NCBI GenBank assembly: GCA_036401335.1
Contig: DASWVC010000151.1
Coordinates: 1 to 33,083 of the forward strand
Reading direction: 5' to 3'
DNA length: 33,083 nt
Source: DASWVC01 sp036401335
GTDB taxonomy: Bacteria > Verrucomicrobiota > Verrucomicrobiia > Chthoniobacterales > JAFAMB01
The notes under the pieces were generated by a model, which saw only the letters and a list, made by a program, of their open reading frames with translations, made no database searches and was not told where the DNA came from. Of this stretch, positions 23,398-31,061 are shown one piece after another; positions within the stretch are counted from its first letter, which is position 1; every line of letters begins with the position of its first letter. The position numbers and the translations under genes are program-made.

Positions 23398-23451
23398 GAT
23401 CTCCGCAACGTAACCGAGCCTTGCTGAGGCAGTTCTGTCAAGGATTTCCAC

Positions 23452-23479
23452 TTGACGCTCCGGTTCAAACGAGCATCAT
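23452..23479 (+). promoter_or_regulatory. Candidate promoter of the glycosyltransferase operon
   Basis: TTGACG (23452-23457), 16-base spacer, CATCAT (23474-23479). Transcription would start near 23486, giving a leader of about 40 bases. A perfect TTGACA on the opposite strand (23441-23436) may serve the divergent secreted-protein gene. Confidence 0.42.
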
Positions 23480-23527
23480 GACGCGCAGATTGTCTGGCCT
23501 TAACCCCGGTGATAATCGCTCACAAAC

Positions 23528-25030
23528 ATGATTGGAGATGTCAGCACAATTCTTTGGACAATTTGCTATTTTTCAGTGGTGCTGGGCCTTTCGGCCTATG
23601 GGATCCATCGGTATTTCATCATTTACCTCTATTTTCGGAACCGGCACCAGCCGCCCAAGGTCCCGAGCCGCTTCGGGCAGCTTCCCCGGGTGACGGTGCA
23701 ATTGCCCATCTTCAATGAGCTTTATGTGGTCGAACGGCTGCTGCAGGCTGTCAGCCGCCTCGATTACCCAAAGGAACTGCTGGAAATCCAGGTGCTCGAC
23801 GATTCCACCGACGAAACCCGGCAGGTCACGGAACGGAACGTGAGGCGGCTGCAGGCCGCCGGTTTCAACGCGGTGGTGCTGCGCCGTGCCCAGCGGACCG
23901 GGTTCAAAGCCGGAGCGCTTGATCACGGGCTGCAACATGCCACGGGCGAGTTTGTTTTTATCCTGGACGCCGATTTCGTCCCGCCACGAAACATCCTGGA
24001 ACATACCATCCACCATTTCACGAATCCCGAGGTCGGCATGATTCAGACCCGCTGGGGGCACCTCAACCGTGGTTTTTCCTGGCTGACCCGGGCGCAGGCC
24101 GTCCTGCTCGACGGGCACCTCGTGCTCGAGCAGACCGCGCGCAGCCGGAGTGGACGCTTTTTCAACTTTAACGGCACTGCCGGCCTCTGGCGGAAGTCTT
24201 GCATTGTTGAGGCGGGCGGGTGGCAGCACGATACCCTCACGGAAGACTTGGACCTGAGCTACCGTGCGCAGCTGCGCGGCTGGCGGTTTGTCTTTCTGGC
24301 CGACATCGAAACGCCTGCGGAATTGCCGGTCGACATCGACGGTTTCAAATCACAGCAGCACCGCTGGACGAAAGGGTCCATCCAGACCTGCAAGAAGGTT
24401 TTGCCGCGCATCTGGGCCAGCCAGCTGCCCCTCTTCATCAAGCTTGAGGCCACGGCACACCTGACGTCGAACTTTGCCTACCTGCTGCTTGCCTGCTTAT
24501 GCGTGTTGCTTCACCCCTCCTCGAACAATGCGGCCCCCGCCGGCGGCTGGGTTCGGGCCGTCTTTGTCGACCTGCCGATCTTTGTGGCAACCACCGCATC
24601 CGTGACGATCTTTTACCTTTGTGCCCAGCGCGAATTGTACCCGCGTGCCTGGAAGCGTGAAATCTGGTTTTTCCCGTTCGTGCTGGCACTCGCCATCGGG
24701 CTTTCCATCAACAATGCCCGGGCGGTGCTGGAGGCAATCTTCAACCAGCGCTCCGAATTTACCCGGACTCCGAAGTACGGCGTGCAAAAGCGGGGAGACC
24801 CGTGGCGTCGCAGCCGTTACACTGCCCTGCGCACCGTCATCCCCATCATTGAATTGGTCTTCGCTGCCTATTTCAGCTACTTCGTTTTTAGCGCTTTTCA
24901 GAACCGGGAATTTCTGTCAGTACCCTTCCTCATGCTTTTCCAGATTGGCTTCGCCTACGTGGCTTTGAGCTCGATTTGGCAACGTGTCGGGCGGTTCGGT
25001 TGGGGAAGTCGGGACGTGTCAGTTGCTTGA
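23528..25030 (+). CDS. Membrane family 2 glycosyltransferase, processive type (cellulose-synthase/mannosyltransferase-like)
   Basis: 500 residues. A first membrane helix (about 8-36) precedes a cytoplasmic GT-A domain with the processive signature D, DxD, TED, QxxRW: D91/D92 in VLDDSTDE, D147-x-D149 in LDADF, T238-E239-D240 and QQHRW (276-280). Four or so further membrane helices follow (from about 305 to 485). The layout matches CslA-like beta-mannan or glucan synthases, which polymerise a nucleotide sugar and extrude the chain. The polymer cannot be named. No BcsB-like partner or PilZ domain is next to it. The next gene, a YkuD transpeptidase, begins three bases after the stop. Confidence 0.9.
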   Translation: MIGDVSTILWTICYFSVVLGLSAYGIHRYFIIYLYFRNRHQPPKVPSRFGQLPRVTVQLPIFNELYVVERLLQAVSRLDYPKELLEIQVLDDSTDETRQVTERNVRRLQAAGFNAVVLRRAQRTGFKAGALDHGLQHATGEFVFILDADFVPPRNILEHTIHHFTNPEVGMIQTRWGHLNRGFSWLTRAQAVLLDGHLVLEQTARSRSGRFFNFNGTAGLWRKSCIVEAGGWQHDTLTEDLDLSYRAQLRGWRFVFLADIETPAELPVDIDGFKSQQHRWTKGSIQTCKKVLPRIWASQLPLFIKLEATAHLTSNFAYLLLACLCVLLHPSSNNAAPAGGWVRAVFVDLPIFVATTASVTIFYLCAQRELYPRAWKREIWFFPFVLALAIGLSINNARAVLEAIFNQRSEFTRTPKYGVQKRGDPWRRSRYTALRTVIPIIELVFAAYFSYFVFSAFQNREFLSVPFLMLFQIGFAYVALSSIWQRVGRFGWGSRDVSVA

Positions 25031-25033
25031 ACC

Positions 25034-25738
25034 ATGGTGAATAAAACGTTGGCGGCGTTTTGGTTCTGTTCGGTGCTGATGCAGGTCGCCCTCAGCCATG
25101 CCCTCACTTCCGCACCCGCATCAACCCATGCGGCACCGGGCGCCGGGGCAATGCCTGCCCTTCCGTCGGCACCACCGGATGTGCGGGTGATCGTCAGTGT
25201 GCCAGACCAGAAATTAGCGGTCCTGGTCAATGGCAAGGTGTCGCGTTCGTACCGGGTTTCCACCTCCCGTTACGGAGAAGGCGACGCGCTCGGCAGCTGG
25301 CGCACCCCGCTCGGCCACCTGGCGGTCGCCCACAAGATTGGCGGACAGGCGCCGGTCGGTTCGGTGTTCAAGGGTCGGCAACCAACCGGCGAGGTGCTCC
25401 CGCCCAACGCGCCGGGCCGTGATCCTATCGTGAGCCGCATCATTTGGCTTCGAGGAATGGAGCAAACCAACCGGCACGCTTACCAGCGTTGCATTTACAT
25501 CCACGGCACGCCGCAAGAATCCTTTCTTGGCCGCAAAGCAAGTTTCGGCTGCATCCGAATGCGGTCCACGGACGTCGTCGATGTGTACACCTACCTGAAT
25601 GTCGGTACCGACGTTTCCATCAGTGCAGAACCCCTGGGCCGTGCCGTGAGGGACCTGCGCGGGGAGGTGGCAAAGGTGCTCACCCGGAGCACCGTCGCCA
25701 GGGTGTCCTCGCCTGGTTCAAGCATCAGGTCTGAATAA
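25034..25738 (+). CDS. L,D-transpeptidase (YkuD domain), exported
   Basis: 234 residues. A signal peptide (about 1-23) and an Ala/Pro-rich linker precede a YkuD domain (about 50-200). The active-site pattern is visible: IYIHGTP (154-160, H157-G158) and SFGCIRMRSTDV (170-181) with nucleophile C173 and R175. Preceding strands read VSVPDQKLAVLVNG and TPLGHLAVA. Such enzymes make 3-3 peptidoglycan cross-links or attach proteins to the wall in the periplasm. It is three bases behind a processive glycosyltransferase and so co-transcribed, which hints at a joint envelope function. Confidence 0.92.
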   Translation: MVNKTLAAFWFCSVLMQVALSHALTSAPASTHAAPGAGAMPALPSAPPDVRVIVSVPDQKLAVLVNGKVSRSYRVSTSRYGEGDALGSWRTPLGHLAVAHKIGGQAPVGSVFKGRQPTGEVLPPNAPGRDPIVSRIIWLRGMEQTNRHAYQRCIYIHGTPQESFLGRKASFGCIRMRSTDVVDVYTYLNVGTDVSISAEPLGRAVRDLRGEVAKVLTRSTVARVSSPGSSIRSE

Positions 25739-25794
25739 GGTTTTCTGGCGGGCACACTGGTTCTTCAGCGCCCCGAGGCCGTTTCGGCCCGCTT

Positions 25795-25879
25795 CGGCGG
25801 GGGCGCTTTTCCTCAAGCGCCCTTCTTGAGCGCCTCCGAGTGCATCCGGCCCTTTGTAGGGGAGCTTTTCGGAAACGCC
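25795..25879 (+). repeat. Degenerate REP-like repeats
   Basis: Two decayed copies. One is CGGCGGGGGCGCTT, TTCCT, CAAGCGCCC (25795-25823), followed by a partial inverted arm CTTGAGCGCC. The other is TTGTAGGGGAGCTTTTC, then GGAAACGCC (about 25853-25879). Lead-in and loop resemble the better copies at 7482 and 29486. Confidence 0.4.
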
Positions 25880-26016
25880 TTCTGACAAATGGGCAAGGTT
25901 TTCTGGCCGGGAGGCCCGTCCTGAAGCAACCGGGACCAACCCCGGTTTCAGGCCTGGGCGTCTGCCGGCACGGGCTGATTGCCTTTGATCACAAACGCCC
26001 TTATTTTGCTTGATCA

Positions 26017-26032
26017 ACACAAGATATAGTGT
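26017..26032. promoter_or_regulatory. NrdR box 1
   Basis: ACACAAGATATAGTGT matches the NrdR consensus (acaCwAtATaTwGtgt) at nearly every position. It touches the -35 hexamer of the likely nrdJ promoter. NrdR represses ribonucleotide reductase genes when dATP is high. Confidence 0.8.
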
Positions 26033-26060
26033 TTACTCAACCAGGCTGGTGCTACATACT
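26032..26060 (+). promoter_or_regulatory. Candidate nrdJ promoter
   Basis: TTTACT (26032-26037), 17-base spacer, CATACT (26055-26060); each hexamer has four of six consensus bases. The two NrdR boxes cover its -35 and -10 elements. An alternative -10, TATAGT, lies inside box 1 (26025-26030). Confidence 0.5.
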
Positions 26061-26064
26061 GGGG
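26049..26064. promoter_or_regulatory. NrdR box 2 (degenerate)
   Basis: GTGCTACATACTGGGG keeps the core C-T-A-x-A-T-A-x-T-G of the consensus. Its centre is 32 bases from that of box 1, about three helical turns, the spacing usual for paired NrdR boxes. It overlaps the candidate -10. Confidence 0.55.
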
Positions 26065-26117
26065 TTATTAACCGTTTCTCACAGCTTGTGCACACGATGT
26101 TCGCCGCTCTTTAACAC

Positions 26118-26126
26118 TTATTCACA
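26118..26126 (+). promoter_or_regulatory. DnaA-box match in the nrdJ leader
   Basis: TTATTCACA fits the DnaA-box consensus TTWTNCACA exactly. It lies about 33 bases before the nrdJ start. A second, one-mismatch site (TGTGCACAA as read on the minus strand) lies near 26087-26095. A single 9-mer can occur by chance. Confidence 0.35.
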
Positions 26127-26158
26127 ACTTACCAACCACCATCCAGGAAAGCCCCCCG

Positions 26159-29100
26159 ATGATTAAATTAAAAACAGGTACCAGGACCGAAGAGCTGAAA
26201 GGGCGCGGGCGACAAAAACCCGTACTGAAGGGGAGCAGGCTCAGCTTCCAACGCATTTTCAGTCGCAACGGCGTATCTCCTTACGAGGAGATTGAATGGG
26301 AACAGCGCACGGCCGAGATCACGGATGACAGCGGCAAAGTGATCTTTCGCCAGGAAAACGTGGAAGTGCCGAAAAGTTGGACCGCTTTGGCCACTAAAAT
26401 CGCGGTCTCAAAGTACTTTTACGGCGACATCAGTCACGGCACGAATCCCGCCCAGGGCGGCCGCGAGAATTCTGTGCGGCAATTGGTTCATCGGGTGACC
26501 CGGACGATTGCGGATTGGGGGTTGAAGGACGGTTACTTTGCGGATGCGGAAGCGGCGGAGGTTTTCTACCAGGAGTTGAGTTGGTTGTGCCTGAACCAGC
26601 ACGGCGCTTTCAACAGTCCGGTCTGGTTCAACGTCGGTTTGTACCAACAGTACCGGGTGGGGGAGAATGGCGGCCGCGGCAATTACTTTTACAATCGGGT
26701 CACGGGGGAAGCCGAGCGTGCCGCCAGCCAGTACGAGTACCCCCAGGCCTCGGCCTGTTTTATCCAATCGGTGGACGACACGATGGAGGACATCATGCGC
26801 TTGGCCATGAGCGAAGCGATGCTGTTTAAATACGGAAGCGGAACCGGCAGCGACCTTTCCACGCTGCGAAGCACCCGTGAGAAGCTGAGCGGGGGGGGCA
26901 AACCGAGCGGGCCTTTGTCGTTTTTGAAAGTGTACGACCAGGTGGCCAACGTCGTAAAAAGCGGTGGTAAAACCCGACGTGCGGCAAAGATGAACACGTT
27001 GAAAGATTTTCACCCCGACATCGAAGAGTTCATCGAAGCCAAGACCAAAGAGGAAAAGAAAGCGTGGGCGTTAATCGAGCAGGGCTACGACGGCAGTTAC
27101 AACGGTGAGGCGTACGGTTCCATCATGTACCAGAATGAGAACCTGTCGATCCGGGTGAGCGACGAGTTCATGCACGCGGCCCTCGAAGGTAAAGAATGGT
27201 GGACCCAGCGGGTGCTCGATGGGAAACCTTGCGAACGGAAGGAAGCACGCCAGCTTTTGCAGAAGATCGCAGAAGGGACGCACGTCTGCGGTGATCCCGG
27301 CATGCAGTTTGATTCGACCATTCACCGGTGGCACACCTGCAAAGGCACCGGCCGTCAGAATTCCACCAACCCTTGTTCGGAATACCTTTTCCTGGACGAC
27401 ACGGCGTGCAACCTGGCCTCGTTAAACCTCATCAAGTTCAAGGACGCCGACGGACGTTTTAACCTCGACCGGTTTCGGGCGGCGGTCCGCTTGTTCATCA
27501 CGGCACAGGAGATCCTGGTCGACAATGCCAGTTACCCGACCAAGCAGATCGCGGAAAACAGCCACATTTTCCGCACCCTCGGCCTCGGTTTCGCCAACCT
27601 TGGCGCGCTCGTGATGAGCTACGGTTTCGGGTACGACTCGGATGAGGCGCGGGCATTGGCGGGTTCCATCACGGCGGTGATGACGGGCCAAGCTTACCTG
27701 CACAGCGCCCGCATGGCGCAAGGGGTCGGGCCGTTTCCCGGTTATGAAGACGCCCGGGCTTCAGGCGTTCCGCAGCCGCTGCAGCCGCGAAATGCAGAAT
27801 CCATGCTGGAGGTGATCCGCCTTCACCGGCAGCATTGCGACCAGATTCCTGCGCTGCCGGCCTTTGCTGACCTTAAAGCCGAAGCGACTGCGGTGTGGGA
27901 AGAAGCTTTGGCCTTGGGCCAGGCTCATGGGTACCGCAATGCGCAGGTGACGGTGCTGGCACCCACCGGCACGATCGGCTTCCTGATGGATTGCGACACG
28001 ACGGGCATCGAACCGGACATCGCGCTGGTGAAATACAAGCTGCTGGCCGGCGGGGGCATGCTCAAAATCGTGAATCAGACGGTACGCCCTGCTTTGGAAA
28101 AGTTGGGGTATGGCGATGAGGAAATCGGGCGCATCCTTGCTCATATCAACGAGCATGACACGATCGAGGATGTGCCGGTGCCGGAAACAAATGAGGTGCT
28201 CGCCAGCGGCCTCAAACCCGAGCACCTGCCCGTTTTTGATTGTGCGTTCAAACCTTACAAAGGCCAACGCAGCCTGCACTACCTCGGTCACCTCCGGATG
28301 ATGGCGGCCTGCCAGCCTTTCCTGAGCGGGGCAATCTCCAAAACCGTTAACCTTCCTCAATCAGCTACGGTGGAGGAGGTTATGAATACCTACATCGAGG
28401 GCTGGCAAATGGGTCTGAAGGCGATCGCCATTTACCGGGACGGCTCAAAACGTTCTGCTCCCCTGAACACTAAGAAAACGAAAGACATGGGCGCGGAAGA
28501 GATTGTGGTTGCCGTCGCCGCTCCTGAGGCGGGAGCAGTTTTGAGTGCACGGGTGGCGGAACTGGAACATGAACTCGAGCTTTTGCGGGCCAAGGCCAGC
28601 CAGCCTTTGCGTCACCGGATGCCGGACACACGGGTGTCGCTGACCCACAAATTTGAGATTGCCGGTCATGAAGGTTACATCACCGTGGGATTGTACGAGG
28701 ACGGGCAGCCGGGTGAACTGTTCATCCAGATGGCCAAAGAAGGCAGTACCATTGGCGGCTTGATGGACACCGTGGCGACCCTGACTTCGCTGGCTCTGCA
28801 GTACGGGGTTCCGCTGGAAAGTCTCGTCAAGAAATTTGCTTACCAACGGTTTGAACCGAGCGGTTTCACCAAAAATCCGGACATCCGCAACGCCACCAGC
28901 ATCACCGATTACGTGTTCCGCTGGCTCGGGTGCCAATTCATCAAGGGTTACAAGGAAGCCACGAGCCCGAACCGGTCTCAGCCCGACTTGCCGATGAAAG
29001 AGATCTCGGATATCGAGCGGAAAGCGGTCAACCGGCCGGTGGCCGACTTGTCGCGGACCGCGGAAAAAGAGATCATGGACGTGATCACCAACCGCGCGAA

Positions 29101-29314
29101 CTCGGAGGGTACGCCCTGGCTGGTCGGCAACGGCCATGGGAATGGCAACAGCCACGGTCACGCTCATGCGGAGACGCATGCCGAACGGGTGCGCGAGGCC
29201 TTGGGGAACATGTACATGGGGTTAAGCTGCTCAAACTGTGGCAGTACCAAGGTCATCCGGGCAGGCGCGTGCGGCGTTTGCACCGAGTGCGGCACCTCCC
29301 AGGGCTGCAGTTAA
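26159..29314 (+). CDS. nrdJ: Adenosylcobalamin-dependent (class II) ribonucleoside-diphosphate reductase
   Basis: 1051 residues. ATG 26159 is preceded by CAGGAAAG. The catalytic alpha barrel has the C200 region (QASACFIQSVDD), GSGTGSDLSTLRS (about 227-239), NPCSEYLFLDDTACNLASLN (404-423, C406 and C417) and PTGTIGFLMDCDTTGIEPD, all standard for the vitamin-B12-dependent type. It makes deoxyribonucleotides with adenosylcobalamin as radical source, independent of oxygen. Near the C-terminus a His/Gly/Asn-rich stretch (NGHGNGNSHGHAHAETHAE, about 988-1006) precedes a cysteine cluster with two C-x-x-C pairs and a final CS, which should relay electrons to the active site or bind zinc. No ATP-cone is evident at the N-terminus. 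It is monocistronic, with NrdR control indicated upstream. Confidence 0.96.
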   Translation: MIKLKTGTRTEELKGRGRQKPVLKGSRLSFQRIFSRNGVSPYEEIEWEQRTAEITDDSGKVIFRQENVEVPKSWTALATKIAVSKYFYGDISHGTNPAQGGRENSVRQLVHRVTRTIADWGLKDGYFADAEAAEVFYQELSWLCLNQHGAFNSPVWFNVGLYQQYRVGENGGRGNYFYNRVTGEAERAASQYEYPQASACFIQSVDDTMEDIMRLAMSEAMLFKYGSGTGSDLSTLRSTREKLSGGGKPSGPLSFLKVYDQVANVVKSGGKTRRAAKMNTLKDFHPDIEEFIEAKTKEEKKAWALIEQGYDGSYNGEAYGSIMYQNENLSIRVSDEFMHAALEGKEWWTQRVLDGKPCERKEARQLLQKIAEGTHVCGDPGMQFDSTIHRWHTCKGTGRQNSTNPCSEYLFLDDTACNLASLNLIKFKDADGRFNLDRFRAAVRLFITAQEILVDNASYPTKQIAENSHIFRTLGLGFANLGALVMSYGFGYDSDEARALAGSITAVMTGQAYLHSARMAQGVGPFPGYEDARASGVPQPLQPRNAESMLEVIRLHRQHCDQIPALPAFADLKAEATAVWEEALALGQAHGYRNAQVTVLAPTGTIGFLMDCDTTGIEPDIALVKYKLLAGGGMLKIVNQTVRPALEKLGYGDEEIGRILAHINEHDTIEDVPVPETNEVLASGLKPEHLPVFDCAFKPYKGQRSLHYLGHLRMMAACQPFLSGAISKTVNLPQSATVEEVMNTYIEGWQMGLKAIAIYRDGSKRSAPLNTKKTKDMGAEEIVVAVAAPEAGAVLSARVAELEHELELLRAKASQPLRHRMPDTRVSLTHKFEIAGHEGYITVGLYEDGQPGELFIQMAKEGSTIGGLMDTVATLTSLALQYGVPLESLVKKFAYQRFEPSGFTKNPDIRNATSITDYVFRWLGCQFIKGYKEATSPNRSQPDLPMKEISDIERKAVNRPVADLSRTAEKEIMDVITNRANSEGTPWLVGNGHGNGNSHGHAHAETHAERVREALGNMYMGLSCSNCGSTKVIRAGACGVCTECGTSQGCS

Positions 29315-29654
29315 CCTGGTTACTTGATTTGATCAAAGGGGGTCTGGAGCAGCCACACCCCCATGACTTCCGATGGGCAGGAAGGCGCCAGGATGGCGTC
29401 CCCGGTAGGGCGGCGCGTCCCTTCGCCGGCGCTGCGGCAGGGCGCGACCTCCGGTTTGGTAGGGTTACGAATCCCTTCGTGACCTCCGGCAGGAGAGCTT
29501 GTCCTCAAGCGCCCCGGAAAAAGAGGTCCCGGCGTGACGGGATGAAGCAAATGCCACAAGTGGTTGAAGAACCGCAATCCAATCCTCTCCTCATTTTGGA
29601 ACGGACTTTTAACGAAAGGTATAAACCGGCGGTCCCCCGCGCCTCTATCGTCCG
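29315..29654. other. Non-coding region between convergent nrdJ and queC
   Basis: 340 bases with no credible gene. The centre carries three hairpin repeats (29402-29517). The remainder shows only short shadow frames. No T-rich terminator is obvious for either gene; the hairpins may serve that role. Confidence 0.6.
29402..29517 (+). repeat. Cluster of three REP-like palindromic repeats
   Basis: Unit 1 (29402-29429): CCGGTAGGGCGGCG, CGTCCCT, TCGCCGG. Unit 2 (29458-29484): GGTAGGGTTACGAA, TCCC, TTCGTGACC, with a G-T pair. Unit 3 (29486-29517): CCGGCAGGAGAGCTTG, TCCT, CAAGCGCCCCGG. All three stem types of the family occur side by side, with the same lead-in and loop. Confidence 0.65.
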
Positions 29655-30362
29655 TCACACAGAGCCTCGCGGCGGCTGCGGCGGCAAAGGTGGCGTCCTG
29701 GCATAACGCGTCGGGTCCGGCACCCCAGCCAGAAGGAAGGCCTCACGCCGTTCCACGCACGTTCCGCACTCCCCGCAATGAAGGTCACTGCCGGTGTAGC
29801 ACGACCAGGTCTGTGAATAATCCACGCCTAACCCACAGCCCCGCGTAACGATTTGCGCTTTCGTCATCTGAATAAAAGGCCGCATCAACTCCACTTCGGC
29901 GTAGGTTCCCAGGCGGAGGGCGCGGCCCATGGCGACCATGAACCCTTCGCGGCAGTCCGGGTAAATGGCGTGGTCGCCCGCGTGCGCTGCGATTACTAAT
30001 CCGTAGGCGTTTTTGCTCTCCGCAAAACCGCCAGCGATCGCGAGCATGATGCCGTTGCGAAACGGGACGACGGTTTGCTTCATCGTCTGTTCCTCGTAAT
30101 GCCCTTTTGGGATTTCGTTCCCTTTTTTGAGCAGCGCCGACTCAAAATGATCCCCGATGAACGCCAGCGGAATGATCACATGGGGCACATCCAGCTTTTT
30201 GCTATGGAGTGCCGCAAACGGGATTTCACGGTCGTTGTGCTTTGATCCGTAGTGAAAACTTAATGCCCCGACCACTTCATGGCCACGGGCGGCCTCATAA
30301 AAAGCAGTGACCGAGTCCATCCCGCCGCTTAACAGGACAATGACCTTCTTCCGTTGGATCAT
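29655..30362 (-). CDS. queC: 7-cyano-7-deazaguanine synthase
   Basis: 235 residues. The N-terminal ATP-pyrophosphatase loop LLSGGMDSVTA (10-20) is diagnostic, followed by FHYGSKHNDRE, VPFRNGIMLAIA and AHAGDHAIYPDCREGF. A C-terminal zinc site has four cysteines in SCYTGSDLHCGECGTC. It converts 7-carboxy-7-deazaguanine to preQ0 using ATP and ammonia. It starts three bases after the queF stop on the same strand, so the two consecutive preQ0 steps are co-expressed. queD and queE are not in the window. The last 15 residues are Pro-rich and probably disordered. Confidence 0.96.
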   Translation of the reverse strand: MIQRKKVIVLLSGGMDSVTAFYEAARGHEVVGALSFHYGSKHNDREIPFAALHSKKLDVPHVIIPLAFIGDHFESALLKKGNEIPKGHYEEQTMKQTVVPFRNGIMLAIAGGFAESKNAYGLVIAAHAGDHAIYPDCREGFMVAMGRALRLGTYAEVELMRPFIQMTKAQIVTRGCGLGVDYSQTWSCYTGSDLHCGECGTCVERREAFLLAGVPDPTRYARTPPLPPQPPRGSV

Positions 30363-30365
30363 AGG

Positions 30366-30797
30366 TCAAAAATCAATGGGGTGCTTTGCTTCGACCGTCA
30401 GACTGATTCCGCCGCGGGCCGCAAACTGCCCGCGAACGAGCATCTTCCGCGGCTGGGACGCACCCACGAGATCATCAAGGATCTGGTTCACGACTTCCTC
30501 ATTGAAGCTCCGCGCGTTGCGGTAGCCGGTCAGGTAAAACTTCAGCGATTTGCTTTCCACGCAAAGCTTATCCGGCACGTAACGGATCTCGATCCGGGCA
30601 AAATCCGGCTGGCCAGTGACCGGGCACAGGGAAGTGAACTCCGCGACATCGAAATGAATCCAATAATCCCGTGTGGGATGACGGTTTGCGAATGTCTCCA
30701 GAACGGACGGGGCTGGTTGATCCGGAAACTCGTTGGAGGTGCTCCCGAGCAGTTTGAGGTTCGGGTAGTGGTTGGTTGGGTCGCCCGAGGCTGCCAT
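30366..30797 (-). CDS. queF: NADPH-dependent 7-cyano-7-deazaguanine reductase (type I)
   Basis: 143 residues, the short single-domain QueF form. The active-site segment FTSLCPVTGQPDFA (54-67) has nucleophile C58 and D65; ESKSLKFYL (81-89) is the family signature that contacts NADPH and substrate. It reduces preQ0 to preQ1, which is exchanged into tRNA for queuosine. ATG 30797 follows a GAAAG. A possible promoter upstream on the minus strand is TTGAAC-N16-TATGCA. No preQ1 riboswitch core is seen in the leader, but two hairpins lie further upstream (30905-31034). Confidence 0.95.
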   Translation of the reverse strand: MAASGDPTNHYPNLKLLGSTSNEFPDQPAPSVLETFANRHPTRDYWIHFDVAEFTSLCPVTGQPDFARIEIRYVPDKLCVESKSLKFYLTGYRNARSFNEEVVNQILDDLVGASQPRKMLVRGQFAARGGISLTVEAKHPIDF

Positions 30798-30904
30798 CTT
30801 TCACTATTGCATACAAAGGCACAACGGGAGTTCAACCGGATCTGTGGTCCTGGATGGTGAGCAATGCCTCTGCGGGATCAGGTGGGGCAGATGCAAAAAG
30901 CCGC

Positions 30905-31034
30905 GTTTAGCCCAAAGCTGGCCTGCTCCTCCAGCTTTGGGTTGTGATCGCCGCAACGGTTTGTCCTCGACTTTCGATTCCAATCCGTGTTGGCCCTCGC
31001 TTTGGGAGGAGAGGGCCAGGCTGCCATGGGCTAA
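30905..31034. repeat. Pair of inverted hairpin elements between queF and the hydrolase gene
   Basis: The first hairpin has perfect 11-base arms, CCCAAAGCTGG (30911-30921) and CCAGCTTTGGG (30931-30941). The second has GGCCCTC (30992-30998) pairing with GAGGGCC (31012-31018). Read on opposite strands, the two share TTAGCCCA, GCCTG and CTCCTCC blocks, so they look like two copies of one unit in inverted orientation. This repeat family differs from the CCGGTAGGG one. Confidence 0.5.
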
Positions 31035-31061
31035 GAGCGCCGCTCAACACAGCCAACGAAC

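Larger units (their letters stand above)
25739..26158. other. Intergenic region of 420 bases upstream of nrdJ
   Basis: No gene is seen. The first half carries degenerate hairpin repeats (25795-25879). The second half becomes AT-rich from about 25990 and contains two NrdR-like boxes, a promoter and a DnaA-box match, listed separately. Leader length to the nrdJ ATG is about 90 bases; it shows no cobalamin-riboswitch B12-box. Confidence 0.6.

Noticed and set aside
25739..26158. Cobalamin riboswitch upstream of nrdJ
   Set aside because: No B12-box-like core or extended fold was recognised; the region is better explained by NrdR boxes and a promoter.
30798..31061. preQ1 riboswitch upstream of queF-queC
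   Set aside because: No short pseudoknot core with an A-rich tail was seen; the hairpins present have long perfect arms and an inverted-repeat layout.
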